DNA from: Cryptomeria japonica
Taxonomy: Eukaryota; Streptophyta; Pinopsida; Cupressales; Cupressaceae
Direction: 5' to 3'
Length of the DNA stretch: 64,000 bases
Assembly (NCBI RefSeq): GCF_030272615.1
Contig: NC_081406.1
Span: forward strand, 114,423,783 to 114,487,782
Shown piece by piece: positions 46,420-58,623 of this stretch (position 1 is its first letter; the number at the start of each line of letters is the position of its first letter). The notes under the pieces were generated by a model, which was not told where the DNA came from, made no database searches, and worked only from the letters and a program-made list of their open reading frames with translations. Made by a program: the position numbers and the translations under genes.

Positions 46420-48145
46420 TTATAGATCAAGGATGGAAATGCAAAATTATCAACAAATCTGGATTAGAGATTGCAATCGGTACTCAAACTAAAGGTAACA
46501 TCTTTCATTTGAACTCCAGTGAGAAGACATGTTTGATTGCACATATTGATGAGATTTGGCTATGGCATAAGAGGTTGTGTCATGTGAATTTTTATTGCAT
46601 TGTAAAGATTAGTTCAACCAAAGTAGTTAGAGATACACCTAAGATTGTGAAGCCTTATAATCTGGTATGTAAGGAATGTCAAATGGGTAAGCAAGTCAGA
46701 ACTTGTTTTAAGAGTATACAAGACAAATCTAATGATATTATTGATCTTATTTATACTTATTTGTGTGGTCCTACTAGAATAAGAAGCTTTTAGGGTGATA
46801 GATATTTCATGCTAATCATTGATGATTATTCTAGAATGATGTGGGTTTCTTTTCTAAGGGAGAAATATGAAGCCTTTGAAAAGTTCAAGATCTTTAAAGC
46901 TATAGTTGAGATAGAGATAGGGTTGAAGATAAATGCTTAAGATCTAGTCAGGGTGGAGAATTCACATCCAATGAGTTTAACAGTTACTGTGAGAAACATG
47001 ACATATGGAGATAGTTGTCTGCACCTTGGACACCTCAGCAGAATGGTGTTGTGGAAAGAAAGAACATAACCATCTTGGATGTAGCTAGAAATATGACGAT
47101 GGAAGCTAATTTTCCTCATATCTATTAGAGAGAATTTGTGAGAACAATGATATACACATCCAACAAAGTTCACATCAAAGCAGATATTGGTAAGACACCC
47201 TATGAGTTATGGTTTGGTCATACACCTACAATTAAGTATTTCAAAATATTTGGTAGTAAGTGCTATATCAAAAGAGATGATTCCAATAGAAAGTTTGATA
47301 TTAGATGTGATGAAGGGATATTTCTTGTTTATTCAAATGAAAGGAAATCATATAGATGTTATAACAAAATATTACAGAGAAATGTGGAGAGCGCTAATGT
47401 CAAGGTGGATAAGCAGTAAATAGGTCAAATCAGAACTTATGAGAGAGAACCAAAAATGGAAATGATCATAACTAGTCTGGTAGTGCCTACACCAAAACAA
47501 AATGTTGAACCAATTACCTCGAAAGTATCATAAAATTCAATTGTAACTAAAGATCAGAGTAGAGAAACAAAAAGTCAGAAGACTCCCAGGTATGTAAGGT
47601 TGAATCATTCAGAAGATCAAATCATTAGAGACAAGAGAAAAAAAGAAGGTTGGTAGCTAAAGAGGTATGCTTAATTTCTCAAATTGAACTAGCATCAGTA
47701 GTTGAGGCATGTATGGATGAATGTTGGATGAAAGATATTGAAGAGGAATTGGATCAGATGGAAAAGAACAACACATGGACTTTAATTCCTCGACATAAAA
47801 ATAAGAATGTTATTCGAACTAAATGGGTTTTTAAGAATAAATTAAATGAAGATGGACAAGTTGTGAGGAACAAGGCTAGATTGGTCTATAAAGGATATTC
47901 TCAGAAGGAAGGAATTGATTATGATGAAAATTTTTCTCTATTAGCAAGGATTGAAGCTGTGAGATTATTTCTTCCTTATGCTGCCCATAAGAAATACAAG
48001 GTTTATTAGATGGATGTTAAGTGTGCATTTTTGAATGGAGATCTTGAAGAGGAAGTCTACATTGAGCAAATTGATGGATTTTCACTTTGAGATGACAAAA
48101 ACATGGTTTGTAGATTGAGGAAAGCTTTAAATGGATTGAAGCAAG
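46420..48145 (+). pseudogene. C6 integrase and N-terminal reverse transcriptase, cut by C7
   Basis: The integrase zinc region HIDEIWLWHKRLCHVNF with CKECQMGKQVRTCF lies at about 46530-46700. The core is in shifting frames: YLCGPTRIRSF, IIDDYSRMMWVSFLREKYE, then a frameshift near 46930, TPQQNGVVERKNITILD, KTPYELWFGHTPTIKYFKIF (47190). RT begins WMKDIEEELDQMEKNNTWTL (about 47730), NKARLVYKGYSQKEGIDYDE, YMDVKCAFLNG-like with a stop, and ends LNGLKQ at 48145, where C7 starts. At least three frameshifts. Confidence 0.92.
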
Positions 48146-49263
48146 TGTTAGCATAGCTAGTGGACAACTGAGATGCGGGGGGGGGGGGGGGGGGGAGAAT
48201 CAGTTGTCAACAAGTTATATTAATCAAACCACTTTATAAACTTTAACTGGAGCACATAAACATGGAATACCATAATAGCAGAAACAAATACCGATAAGTA
48301 ATAAAACTCAAGAATAAAATAGAGAATTAGCACAATGAAACCATACCACATAACACCATGATTTGTACGTGGAATCCCAGTAAAGGGAAAAACCATGGTA
48401 GGAATCCTACCCACAGTCAGATGATACTTCTATAGAAAGTATGTGATACAATAAGGGGCCTGCACAAGAAAGAAGGTACACTACCTAGAGTGTACTTCTC
48501 ATTAAAAAGGAGTCTCACTGACTACAGAGAGGTTATAACCACCTTAAGATAATTGGACAATAATCCAGAAGAATGAACTACTAGAGATAGCATCTACCAT
48601 GCTTGATTATAGTCTCAGTTAAGCTCAATACCAGAGGCCTTTGACCTCTTACTCAAACCCAATTTGATCACCTATGATTGACAAAATCTCCTTCACATAT
48701 CATATTTTATTCCACAACCAAGAACATATTTCATTCCATACCATGATCTATAATGAGATTTTACATCAATTTATACAAACCCTAAGGCCTAAACCAATTA
48801 GGTTCGCACCTAAAAGATATTACAATAAGATCATTACATATATCCATATTACAACGATATGCCTTGTCGGCTTGAGATCAAAACAACATTAACCAATCCA
48901 TAAATCATCCCGGTAATGTGTATAGAATACACTAATATGATACCGGTCCATAACCTAGATAGGTACTGGACCTAATCTGGGTCCACCACGCCAAAGAGAT
49001 GTCATCAATTAGTCAAGGCATGATCAAGGATCACCTTCTACATCTTGAATTCCATCTAGAAGCCACACCAACACCACTTATGCTTTTTGTCAAAGATTCC
49101 CAATAAAAGCTCTGCCAATTAAACCTTAAACCCCTACTAGTAACACTAGTTATTCTACCCGTAACCAAAACCTATCTGCCGGTAACCAACCATAACAGCC
49201 AGTGTTGACATCAATGACAAAACATCAATGCAACACATAATCAATTCCTCCATATTACCAACA
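48146..49263 (-). repeat. C7 3' LTR
   Basis: 1118 bp; plus strand TGTTAGCATAGC...TTACCAACA. A run of 19 G (48177-48195) is the minus-strand C tract near the LTR 3' end. A purine tract follows at 49264-49276 (minus: ccaaagggggaga). Confidence 0.9.
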
Positions 49264-49603
49264 ATCTCCCCCTTTGGAATTGATGGAAACATTAGATGTG
49301 AAAAAGAAAACATCTAAGTGCCAAGAAGTGCCAAACATTTCTCATAGAAGATATAACAATGAAAAACTGAAAAATCCCAGCAACTCCCCTTGAGGAGTGC
49401 AGTCCAATCTGAAACTGATCTGAACCTCTCTCCCATAAACATTATTTTACACATATAACTCTCCCCCTTTAACATCAATGCCAAAGATATGACATAGATA
49501 TCAAAATCCTATGAATCTCAAAGCTAACTACTTCTCTTGAGTAGTAGCACCACTACATCAACCCGAAGAAAATGATAAAGTTGATGATGCATACCGGACT
49601 GAT
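49264..49603 (-). other. C7 polypurine tract and 3' untranslated region
   Basis: aatctccccctttggaattg (plus) adjoins the LTR; a second pyrimidine run (ctcccccttt) near 49461. No gene. Confidence 0.7.
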
Positions 49604-49833
49604 GGACTACCCCATCAATTAAGTTTCTGCCAGAGGGGTAGATACCCCTAACCTACCTCTCAAATACTCAAATGATTCCTTAGACAGTGGTTTAGTAAAT
49701 ATATCTGCAATCTACTATTTAGTGTTCACATAAACCAGTTTGAATTCCTTTTCTTCCACCTTGTCCTTCAAAAAGTTATATTTTATTAATATGTGCTTAG
49801 TCTTAGCATGAAATACCGGATTTTTAAACATGT
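49604..49833 (-). pseudogene. C7 RNase H, C-terminal end
   Basis: On the minus strand FKNPVFHAKTKHI, KLVYVNTK, IADIFTKPLSKESFEYLRGR, LGVSTP: the last 75 residues of a copia polyprotein. The partner segment (CDNSIAIDM) is at 61925 on the other side of T4. Confidence 0.9.
49829..49833. repeat. T4 target site duplication, left copy
   Basis: CATGT, repeated at 61921-61925; deleting T4 and one copy restores the C7 RNase H reading. Confidence 0.9.
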
Positions 49834-51074
49834 TGTAGCATCAGAATTAGGAAATCATCAAAAACAAGTAGATCAAAACACTAGACATGATAACTCAATC
49901 ATAAGAGCACTCATTGCAAATGAACCTATCCTAAAACACATTCAATAGAGACATTAAATGAAACATTCAAAAGAAAAGATTATGCAAACTGGATGATGAT
50001 TTGAATGCTCCTTCCATGCGGCTCCATTGTTCTTCTTTCCTCTTCAAATGGTTGGATTGTGGATCTCACCTACAAGTGCACATACAATTGAAAGCAAGAT
50101 TGACATTGATGAAAAGCTCAAGAGTACTAGAAGCATAAATTCGATAGTCTGATTAGGGATTATTAGTTATTAGCAGCTAGGGATTTGATTGAAGAAAAAT
50201 CATCCAATTTATAGAAGAATTGGATAGATGAACAAATTAGCATGATAGTGATTCGAATGGAAATTCAAATCAAGAATAGCAAAATTATGACATGTCTATG
50301 ACAAATTGCTATGCAAGGATTTATGACAATTTATGACAATTTATGACAAATTGCTATGCAAGGATTTATGACAAGATTTTGAAATAGAAATAGACATTTA
50401 GGAGAAATTAGAAAATTAAATTGGAAATAATGACTTGGAAATTAGGAAATTGATGAAAAATAGGTAAATTAATTAATAATTTCTCATTTATTAATTAATT
50501 CACAAAAGAGGAATAATTAGCCAATTAAATGAACATTTAATTGCAATGAGAAGACTTAGGATAAATAAATAATTTATTAATCCTAGAGAGAGAAATGACA
50601 AATTAGGTTAAATGATTAAATCATGAAACCCTAAAGAGATGGATTAGCAATGCAAAGATGACAATTAGGTCTTGACAAAGGATAGTTGATATCGATTCGA
50701 TCATGATTTTGAATTGATAAATGACCAGTGTTGATAAATGATTTGATTAAGATTGATTGACAAAAATCAATGACAAATTGACCAAATTGACATGATTGAA
50801 AAGGACAAGGATCGATGACGAATCGATTGCAATATGACAAGATTGATAAGGACAAAGATCGACCAAAATCATGACTGAAGATTATTGTCGACAAGACCAA
50901 ATTCGAAGACGAGATGAATGAAGAATGTAGAAGAATGACTCGATGTTCACAAATGATAAAAACCAAGTGCGTGACATAGGAGAAATGTTAATGTGATGCA
51001 AAAACCTAAAATGAGGCAATGCGCAAATGTTAAAATATGATTCCGCAAGCGTTGACCATTTTTAGGTGTCTACA
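49834..51074 (-). repeat. T4 3' LTR
   Basis: 1241 bp. By eye about 15 substitutions separate it from 60681-61920, plus a differing terminal 20 bp (TGTAGCATCAGAATTAGG against TGTAAGGTAGGAAATAGG). Contains a tandem copy of atttatgacaa units near 50320-50370. Confidence 0.95.
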
Positions 51075-51348
51075 TTTTGCCCCTCTTTGAGACAATGCGA
51101 TTTTAAGCATTATTTCAAAGAACAATAATGAAAATGCCCTAGACAATAACAATGACATATGCATGCCCCCTCGAAGAATTGGCCGGAAACATGCAGGAAA
51201 GAGGCCAATTGGTCGATAAAAATGATAGGATCGAACGGACTGACAATCGGAGATCGGATGCATGAAGGACAAGCAATTTAAGGTGCACAAGACCGTGATC
51301 AACATAAGATGGAGAGGATGCACGTCCATCTATGCACTGACAAAGAGC

Positions 51349-51355
51349 TATAAAT
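51349..51355 (+). promoter_or_regulatory. TATA box of the T4 PMD gene
   Basis: TATAAAT in caaagagctataaatgaagc, about 90 bp before the first ATG of the proposed first exon (51438). Confidence 0.5.
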
Positions 51356-51437
51356 GAAGCAAAGAGAGTGAAATTTGCTCATTTGCACTAGCCCAAGAAG
51401 AGGATTTGTTGCTCTGGACAAGGACACTTTTAGAGAG

Positions 51438-53762
51438 ATGGCGAACATTCCAATGGCGGATCACCTTGGAGAATGTGTACGCACATTCAGACGATCAGAG
51501 GACGTAGGAGCAGCGGTATGTATCTCAAAAACCCATGTTTTCAATTTGATGAATTTGACGCATTTGCGGGACATTGCGGGGCCCATAGGGGATGCAAAAG
51601 GGGACTTCTGCGCTTGTGTAGTCTAATTCTGCACTTGTGTCATGTCTTCTGCACTTGTGTAGGAAGACACAAGTGCAATTTACCTGACACAGGCACAGGT
51701 TCTTTGACACAGGCGCAAGAGTGCATAAATGACTTACTTTTGATTCAAAACTGCATTCAAATGACCTGAAAAGGGGGGAGAAGGGTAGGATAGGTCAATG
51801 TAGATGAAAAACACCCTGATTTGGACATGAAAATGAGGAAATGCAACCCATAGGAGCAAACCTTAAAACTAACAAAAAGATGCCCCGATTGTGATGCAGA
51901 GTCGACAGTATCCGTTGATCACACGAGAGAATCGACCAGACTGCTTCATGCTACGACATAGACTCTAGAGCACAGAGAGAGACACATTAGCAGGACTAGG
52001 GATATATTACATCACATACATGCCCGAGATTAGGGCAAACATAGGATTTCTTACTACATTGGCAGAGCGATGGCACTCGGAGACCTCCTCATTCCATTTG
52101 GGAATTGGAGAGGTGACGGTGACTCTAGAGGATGTATGGCGCATCCTCCGCATTCCGATACATGGGGAGATGATAGAGTATGACCCAGTGACAGGGAGAG
52201 ATGTGTTATGCAGGCTATTTGAGTGTGACGCAGATGATCTGGACATTGTCGAGAGGGAGATCGACTGGGAGAGCATGGCTTCCGAGTATGACCGACGATA
52301 TGTGGTGATAGCAGTTGTGATAGCATGTCTTCTAGCAAGTGATAGACGAGGACATGGATTCCCTATTAGCTGGGGAAGGGTGCTAGAGTGGATGGCAACA
52401 GAGGGGACAGTGTACGCGTGGGGACCATGTGTACTGGCTATGCTCTATTTTCAGCTGCATCAGATAGCGTATCAGGGAGTGCAGACTCTGAGCTGTGGAG
52501 TCACATTGCTATAGGTATGGGCATTTGAGCACATAGCCATATGTCGACCGATTACAGAGAGACAGGTTGTACCACACCGACCATATGTGTATAGCTATGG
52601 GGGAGCACTGAGACAGGGTCCTTTTGGATACATATTGTACTGGCGACATGAGCTGGACAGACTGACAGAGTTCATATGGAGGCCATATCGAGATTGCCCC
52701 GGATGGTCAGATGATATCGATGAGTTACCATATTGCAGATAGGAGAGGTACTTGATTGGGCGACCAGTGAACCGCCAGAGAGTGATTGAGTTGTACCTGC
52801 TAGAGAGGGTCAGACGACAGTTTGGAGAGCGACAGGATGTACCTAGGAGGACGGCATGCTTTGCTCGATCTCACAGAGAGACGAGTCAGTGGGGGAGTAT
52901 GATTCAGCCACACATAGCATATGCCAACTTTGCACAGTGACAACAGAGACAGTGGGAGTGGTGGTCAGATGTGGTAGATGTTGGGACGACAGAGGAGTAT
53001 GAGATTTGGTTTGCACCACAACGGCTAGTGCCTTTGACTGATCCTGACATTCCAATACCGAGGAGACAGGAGGACTTCCCACTCATAGGAGAGGAGGGAG
53101 ATGATGAGGACGAGGAGGATGACAAGGATGATGAGGATGATGGAGATGGGGGAGATGATGATGGGGAGGATGATGACGGAGATGATGATGATGAAGACGA
53201 GGATGAGGGAGATGGGGATGATGGTGGGGAGGACGATGATGGAGATGATGGTGGGGAGGATGATGATGAGCCAAACTCAGCTGATCAGGAGACATTGCAG
53301 GATACTCCTATAGAGCTGGAGACAGCTAGGACAGAGGAGATGGATATGTGTAGGGCTACCATAGCGAGTCAGCAGGACTATATTGCGACATTGGAGAGAT
53401 AGAATGCCATTTTGAGGACAGAACGAGATACAACAATAGCTCAGGCACAACGAGAGGGATAGAGAGTCTCTGAGTTCATTGGGTCGATTAGGGATGCCAG
53501 TGCATGGGAGATGGCACAGATGCTGGTAGAGACTGGAGAGGAGAGACTGTATTGGAGGACACTATATGAGAGTGCAGTTCCACCGGAGCAGAGAGCACCT
53601 TCATATCGGGCACGATCAAGGACAGAGAGCAGGTCACGCTCTCAGAGGTCATTGAGCAGCATAGGAGTGAGTGGACCTATGAGACCACCACAGCCAGGAC
53701 CAGGAGGGACATCATCCGTGAGACATGGCAGGGATGAGGAGGACAGAGGGAGCACCCAGTGA
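51438..53762 (+). pseudogene. T4 plant mobile domain (PMD) gene, antisense to its host element
   Basis: From ATG 51438 (MANIPMADHLGECVRTF) a short first exon would end at a GTATG donor (51516). A candidate acceptor, AG at 51967-51968, restores the frame. The main exon runs in one frame to 53762 with five stops (52512, 52740, 52938, 53400, 53460). PMD features: ERWHSETSSFHLGIGEVTVT, LEDVWRILRIPIHGE, VWAFEHIA, FIWRPYRDCPGW, RYLIGRP, RVRRQFGE. The PMD is known from MAIN/MAIL1 silencing factors and from mobile elements. After it come an acidic Asp/Glu/Gly tract (53090-53275), a coiled-coil-like segment, a conserved LYESAVPPEQRAPSY, and an Arg/Ser-rich tail (RARSRTESRSRSQRSLSS). At least four stops fit Gln or Arg codons changed by C-to-T. 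A functional ancestor is likely. Confidence 0.88.
51604..51720 (+). repeat. TTCTGCRCTTGTGT motif cluster, PMD side
   Basis: Three copies of ttctgc(g/a)cttgtgt in direct order (51604-51660), followed by three inverted ones (acacaagtgc, acacaggcac, acacaggcgc; 51668-51712). It lies in the proposed intron of the PMD gene and can fold back. The same motif recurs in the leader of the minus-strand gene at 60440-60560. Confidence 0.75.
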
Positions 53763-55864
53763 CAGAGGCACGTGCTCCATATGACAGACAATGGACATTA
53801 TGTAGTTTGACATGTTGTCGTCATCCTGCGGGCCATACTTAGGACAGATAGTCCAATTTTGTACTCTGATATTATTATGATATGTGATATGCATTGATAT
53901 GATGGGATGCAATGTGTTATGATTTGTAGTTATTTTGCTATATATGGATGACTTATGTACTTGGTTATGAACATGTATGGATGTATTTTTATGTATTTTT
54001 GATGTATTTATGAAATGAAATGGATAAAATGCTTGATGTAATATGTGATGGAATGCAAATGTACTAACCAATGAATGCAGGATGCAGCATATGGAGTGGA
54101 GATTGGAGCACTAGACCGAACTCACTATCCAGACTGACGGAAGAAATGTTATTAAGAAGAAATGAGATAGAGGACAGTCAGAGATGATGAAAAAATTGCT
54201 TTCAGTAATGCACTTTGTAGGTGAGAACCTTTATTTTTATGTAGCAAAATGGATGCGTAGCATCATGGCATTGAAGGCCAGAGCTGAAATGCAACCCTTT
54301 TTGCAAAAGACAGACACATCACAGACAAATGACAATCATAATAAAAAAGAAAGGGATCATGAGCCATCCCGGTCACTCTAAATCACTCAGTGACATCATT
54401 GAGCAACATAGGAACATGATCGAAGCCAAAGATAAATCAATAAAAAGATAAGACACACAAATTCAAGCAAATCAAACAAACATCTTGATCTTCATTGTCA
54501 AAAGTTGAAAGTGCTAATAGGACGATCATGTTGTCTGGTTTCAGGAAATGCGGTACCCCGTCTAAGACAGGACACAGTCTGGTTTCGAGTATACCACACC
54601 CTGTATAAGACCCATGATAGTAGGAACAACGACAAATGATTTTGATGCCAATATTCGATTGATATGACAGTTTGGATCAGTTTGAATGTTTGATTTGATT
54701 GAAAAGTTCATTTGGTTAAAGCATGATTTCAGGAAAGCACAGTGTTGGATTGATTGTCGTTGGGTGTATGCTCAGTGACTTGTCTTATGCACAAAAGGAA
54801 TACTTTATTGCAAAATGTTTGTTTTTGTTTTTTGAGTTTTACAATTTTTTTTTTGTTTTTTTCAGGACTTTATTTGATTTTTATGAATTTTTTCAAGACA
54901 TTATTTGAATTTTTATGAATTTTTTCATGACATTTTTCAATTTTTTATGATTTTGCCCCTAGTGTCTAGCAAGGCAAGGAATATGATAGGTGAATAAATA
55001 GGCTTGCTGAAATGATGGTGGATAGAAGGAAGACAAAGGCCTTTTATTATGGAGACAATATGGATGCAATTTCCAAGGGCTATTGCGTGATGGGACAAGA
55101 AATTGGATATGACAATGTAAAGCAAGAACATGGCTTGAGGGACATGTCAAGAGGTGTTTTGAAACCATGTTTAAATTTTGTGTCCTTATGTCAGATCAAG
55201 ATCAAGAGACAAAAAAAGAGTGTATGGATAGTGATAAGATATGGATAGGATAAGCAAGACCAAGAATGGATAAGGGACATGGACTGAAGGTTGCAATAAG
55301 ATCGGGAATATGGATGAAAGGGTATAATAAGCAAATGGATAAATGGCCAAAAGCTATGATAGACTAAAAGCTGCAAACAAGATGCGTGATGCTCATGAAG
55401 ATCATCAGCCTTGTCAAGATCAAAGGTGGAAAGGGAAATTGGACATGAGGGACAATAGGATATGAAGGGTAATGACATGGTATGATAAGATAATAAAGGG
55501 CAATAGGATATGAAGGAGGAAACCTGCCCCCAAGTGTGGTGTGCAAGAAGTTCATAAATTATGCATGACCCCTGTTTGCCAGGTTTTCATCATGGTACTT
55601 GCCCAAGGCGCCTGTTTGCCAGGTTTTCACTAGTGGACGAATTATTTTTGCTTTACTTTTTTTTTTCTTTTGTCTTTTTTTTTTCACTTTTTTATTTTTG
55701 TTTTTTGACTTTTTCAAGAGAAGATGGACACACGATATGGGATGGAAGAAGGACTCAAGCATCTTTTTTTGTTTGGATAGTAGCCTTGAAAGAAAATGGA
55801 CCATGACCTTTAAAAGTATGCTCAAAGATGTTGGTGGGATGAGGACATGGAAAAAGAGATGAAA
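53763..55864. other. T4 central non-coding region between the convergent genes
   Basis: It holds T-rich runs (54845-54950, 55635-55700), an aataaa at about 54438 that could end the PMD transcript, and two copies of cctgtttgccaggttttca (55569-55587 and 55610-55628). No RT or integrase remnant is seen on either strand. A Lys-rich open frame on the minus strand (55559-55825) is low complexity. Confidence 0.6.
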
Positions 55865-56515
55865 CTAAGGCAAGATTGACATTGGCACACACCTTGAGGG
55901 GTGATGGACTGATGGAGGAAAAATGGATTTTGGATATTGAGATTTAGATGAAGGAAAGGGTAGTGATTTTGGGACATAAGGGCCCAAAACGGATGAAGAA
56001 GGTGGTGGAGAAATAGACTTGGAAGGTTTGGATGGAGGAACAACAATTTTGGAGGCCAAGTTGGATGTTTCCTTTTGTGCTTCAAGGAGCTTCTTAGGGA
56101 TCCACATGGTTTTTGATTTTTCATGCTTTTGTGGTTCCTTGGAGTGCATTGCTTGCACAAGGGATTTAGGAACCCATATATATTTTGACTTTGCTTTATT
56201 TTGCTCAGTGGGCCTTTGTGGCCTTTTGGATATTTCCTTTTCTCTATAGATCATATTGCTCTTTGTTTTGACATGTCGATTAGATTGGACATGTTGATCC
56301 TTGAATACATGTGGATTTCTAGACTTATGACCTTTATGCTTGGCATCCAAATTGCTTGGAAGAGGGAATGAATGTTGGTGTGGATGGGAATGATATGGAG
56401 GCCTATGGGATTGATGGAAAGCTCTCCAAGATGTGTGCCTTTGCTGATGTTGCATAGGAGATGGAGGGATATAGGGACCTAGAATGGATGGAAGCGTGAT
56501 GGGGAAGGTGGACAT
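55865..56515 (-). pseudogene. T4 gag-position ORF, C-terminal segment in a shifted frame
   Basis: 216 open codons overlap the previous frame by 37 bases. Pro/Ser/Lys-rich with a twice-used motif: KYIWVPKSLVQAMHSKEPQK and KTMWIPKKLLEAQKE. W-(V/I)-PK motifs occur near the Gag/pol border of some Tat-like elements, to my recollection. Probably part of the same protein after a single frameshift. Confidence 0.6.
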
Positions 56516-58623
56516 TTGGATTTTGACTTTGAAGGGATACCAATGCCTTGAGTGTGAGCTCTGTAGCCATGACCATTAGTATACTCTTTGATATGAAGGG
56601 GTTCTTGCTTGTGAAGGTCTACCCCTTTTCCTTTATGAATATATTGACTTGTAGGATACTCTTTTCTTTGGGAAGAAGACATGAGTCCATTATGAGGTGG
56701 ATATGATATGAGAGAAATAATGAGATCTTGAAGTGGATCGGATTTCACCAAAGTGGAAGAACCCATTATGCATGTCAAGGGTTCATGAACATCTTGCACT
56801 GACACGTTAGAATCATGAGGGGGATTAGGATCATGAGGGGGACTAGGATTGTGTAGTGGACATGGTTCAATGATAGGCTCTTCAAGAGATGGAATGGGAG
56901 AAATAATGGGATCGTCAAAAGAAATGCGATCTTGGAGTGGATATACGGGATTAGGACATGGAGATGGAGGGACAAGTGGATCTTGTGGAGGATCTGAAGG
57001 AATGATTTGATCTTGACAAGGAGGAAGATCATTGGAATCTTCTTTAAAGGTGCTTTGCTCTTGACTTTCAATGGGATCATTAGAAAGAATGGAAGGGATA
57101 TCTTGATCTTGTTTAGGAAGTGGAATGTCAATGGGATTTGAAAGGACATCGTGTTCATGAAATGGAATGGGATCGTTTGGGATTGGATGGACTAGAATAT
57201 CTTGATCTTGCTTGGGGAGTGGAATGTCAATAGGACTTTGGATAGGATGGACAAGAATAGGAGAATCATCATGAGTTTCTAGGAAGATGGGGTCCTGGTC
57301 AACAATTGGATGAGATGATAAGGTTTCAGAATCTTGATCTTGATCTGTTTTAGGACTCATTTCTTCACACTCTAAGTTATCCTCTTGACATGAGGTTGGA
57401 CTTTGGATATGCATGGAGGATTCTGACAATGAATCAATGTTTTAGCATGAAGGAAATGCACTTTGAACATTCGTGAAGGATTCTGGCAAGGAATCAATGC
57501 TTGAACATGAGGAAGAGGGACTTGGAATGGGGTCCTCTAAAACAGATAATGGCAATAAAGTGCATGGTGGCATTGGGTCTTGTATTTCTGAAACATGACA
57601 AGGATGTGCATCATGAATTGGATTATCTTGGCAATCAATTATGGATAGCTCTTGGATAATTGCATCCTTGGGTGTATTGTTTGATGAGGACAATATGGAA
57701 GGTTCTTGTGAAACTTCTAAAGGTATAGGGATAGATGCCATTGGAGAGTCAATTTGTTTATTGAGGGATGAGGCATTGCTAGACATAAGTGTATTATCTT
57801 GATCTTCCTCAATAAACTCACTTGGTAGTTTCCTCAAGAGCCTTGCAAAAAAGTCGCCTTTCTTTTTAGGTTTTGACATGGTTGTATCTGGAATTTGAAC
57901 TTGTTTGGCAAAAATTTGGTCTTGGTTTGATGTCATGTTTTGATATTGGACTAGATGTTGATCATTTTGGTTTGACATGTTCAAAATTCGGCTTGGTGCA
58001 TGTTGCAACCTTTGTTTTTGAATGTCTGGTGGCAGTTGTTGACATTGATATGTTGATTTAACTTGTTGATATTCCACCATTGGTTGGACTATTTTTTGAC
58101 ATTGTATAGTTGGTTGGACATATTGTTGAAATTGGACCATTGGTTGTGTTTGTTGGAAATGTTCGAACTGTTGAACCATTGGTTGTGATGGTTGAAAATC
58201 TGATTGATAGTAAACACCTTCTTGTTCTTGTTGTGGAGGCACATAATGTTGAAATTGATGTTGTCTCTTTTCTTGAAATTGTTTCATCATCTCTATTTGG
58301 GAGAGGAGAGCTGGTATGTCTGATCGTTCAAGAAGAGATCTTACATCAATTGGCTCAATATTTGGATTACGACCTTGAAATTTTTGAAACATTTTGGATG
58401 TTTGTGATCTATTCTTCTGAATGTTTTTCACTCTTTGTTCCAATATCTCATTTTCTTGAGTTAGCTTCTCCTCTAACTTTTGTATTTGGAGACTTGTTTC
58501 ATCATAAAGAGTTTGATCGATATTGCCTTGTTGTTGGGTGGGATAGAATTGTAATTGCATTGTCGGTTGATATGTCAAACTTTGTTGTATCATTGGCACT
58601 TGGAACCTTGTTTCAATAGACAT
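56479..58623 (-). pseudogene. T4 gag-position ORF: coiled-coil, Gln-rich and acidic protein
   Basis: 715 codons from ATG 58623 (MSIETRFQVPMIQQSLTYQP) in one frame with a single TAA near 57442. A coiled coil (LQIQKLEEKLTQENEILEQR) is followed by SLLERSDIPALLSQIEMMK, a Gln/Tyr-rich middle (VQFQQYVQPTIQCQKIVQPM), a basic KPKKKGDFFARLLRKLPSEF, and a long Asp/Pro/Ser-rich part with IDIPLPKQDQDI twice (about 57210 and 57110). No capsid signature or zinc knuckle is visible. By position (first gene after the primer site) it should serve as Gag; I do not recognise the family. The same region on the plus strand gives long open frames that are shadows. Confidence 0.65.

Larger units (their letters stand above)
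34416..48145 (+). mobile_element. C6: copia retrotransposon (plus), interrupted by T3 and X1, cut by C7
   Basis: The 5' LTR starts at 34416 and, after T3 (34709-42568) and X1 (42932-44402), ends at 44968 (CCTAACA). Removing both gives about 1.2 kb, close to the 1118-bp C7 LTR, and the joined pieces follow the C7 LTR (minus) closely (e.g. taagtggtgttggtgtggct). Coding region 45025-48145 is then cut inside RT by C7. Confidence 0.88.

Noticed and set aside
53083-53313. His/Pro-rich (minus) and Met/Arg-rich (plus) frames
   Set aside because: Both are other-frame readings of the GAT/GAG repeat that encodes the acidic tract of the PMD protein.
57873-58619. Plus-strand frames of Val/Leu/Phe-rich proteins
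   Set aside because: Antisense of the Gln-rich T4 ORF; composition is explained by that.
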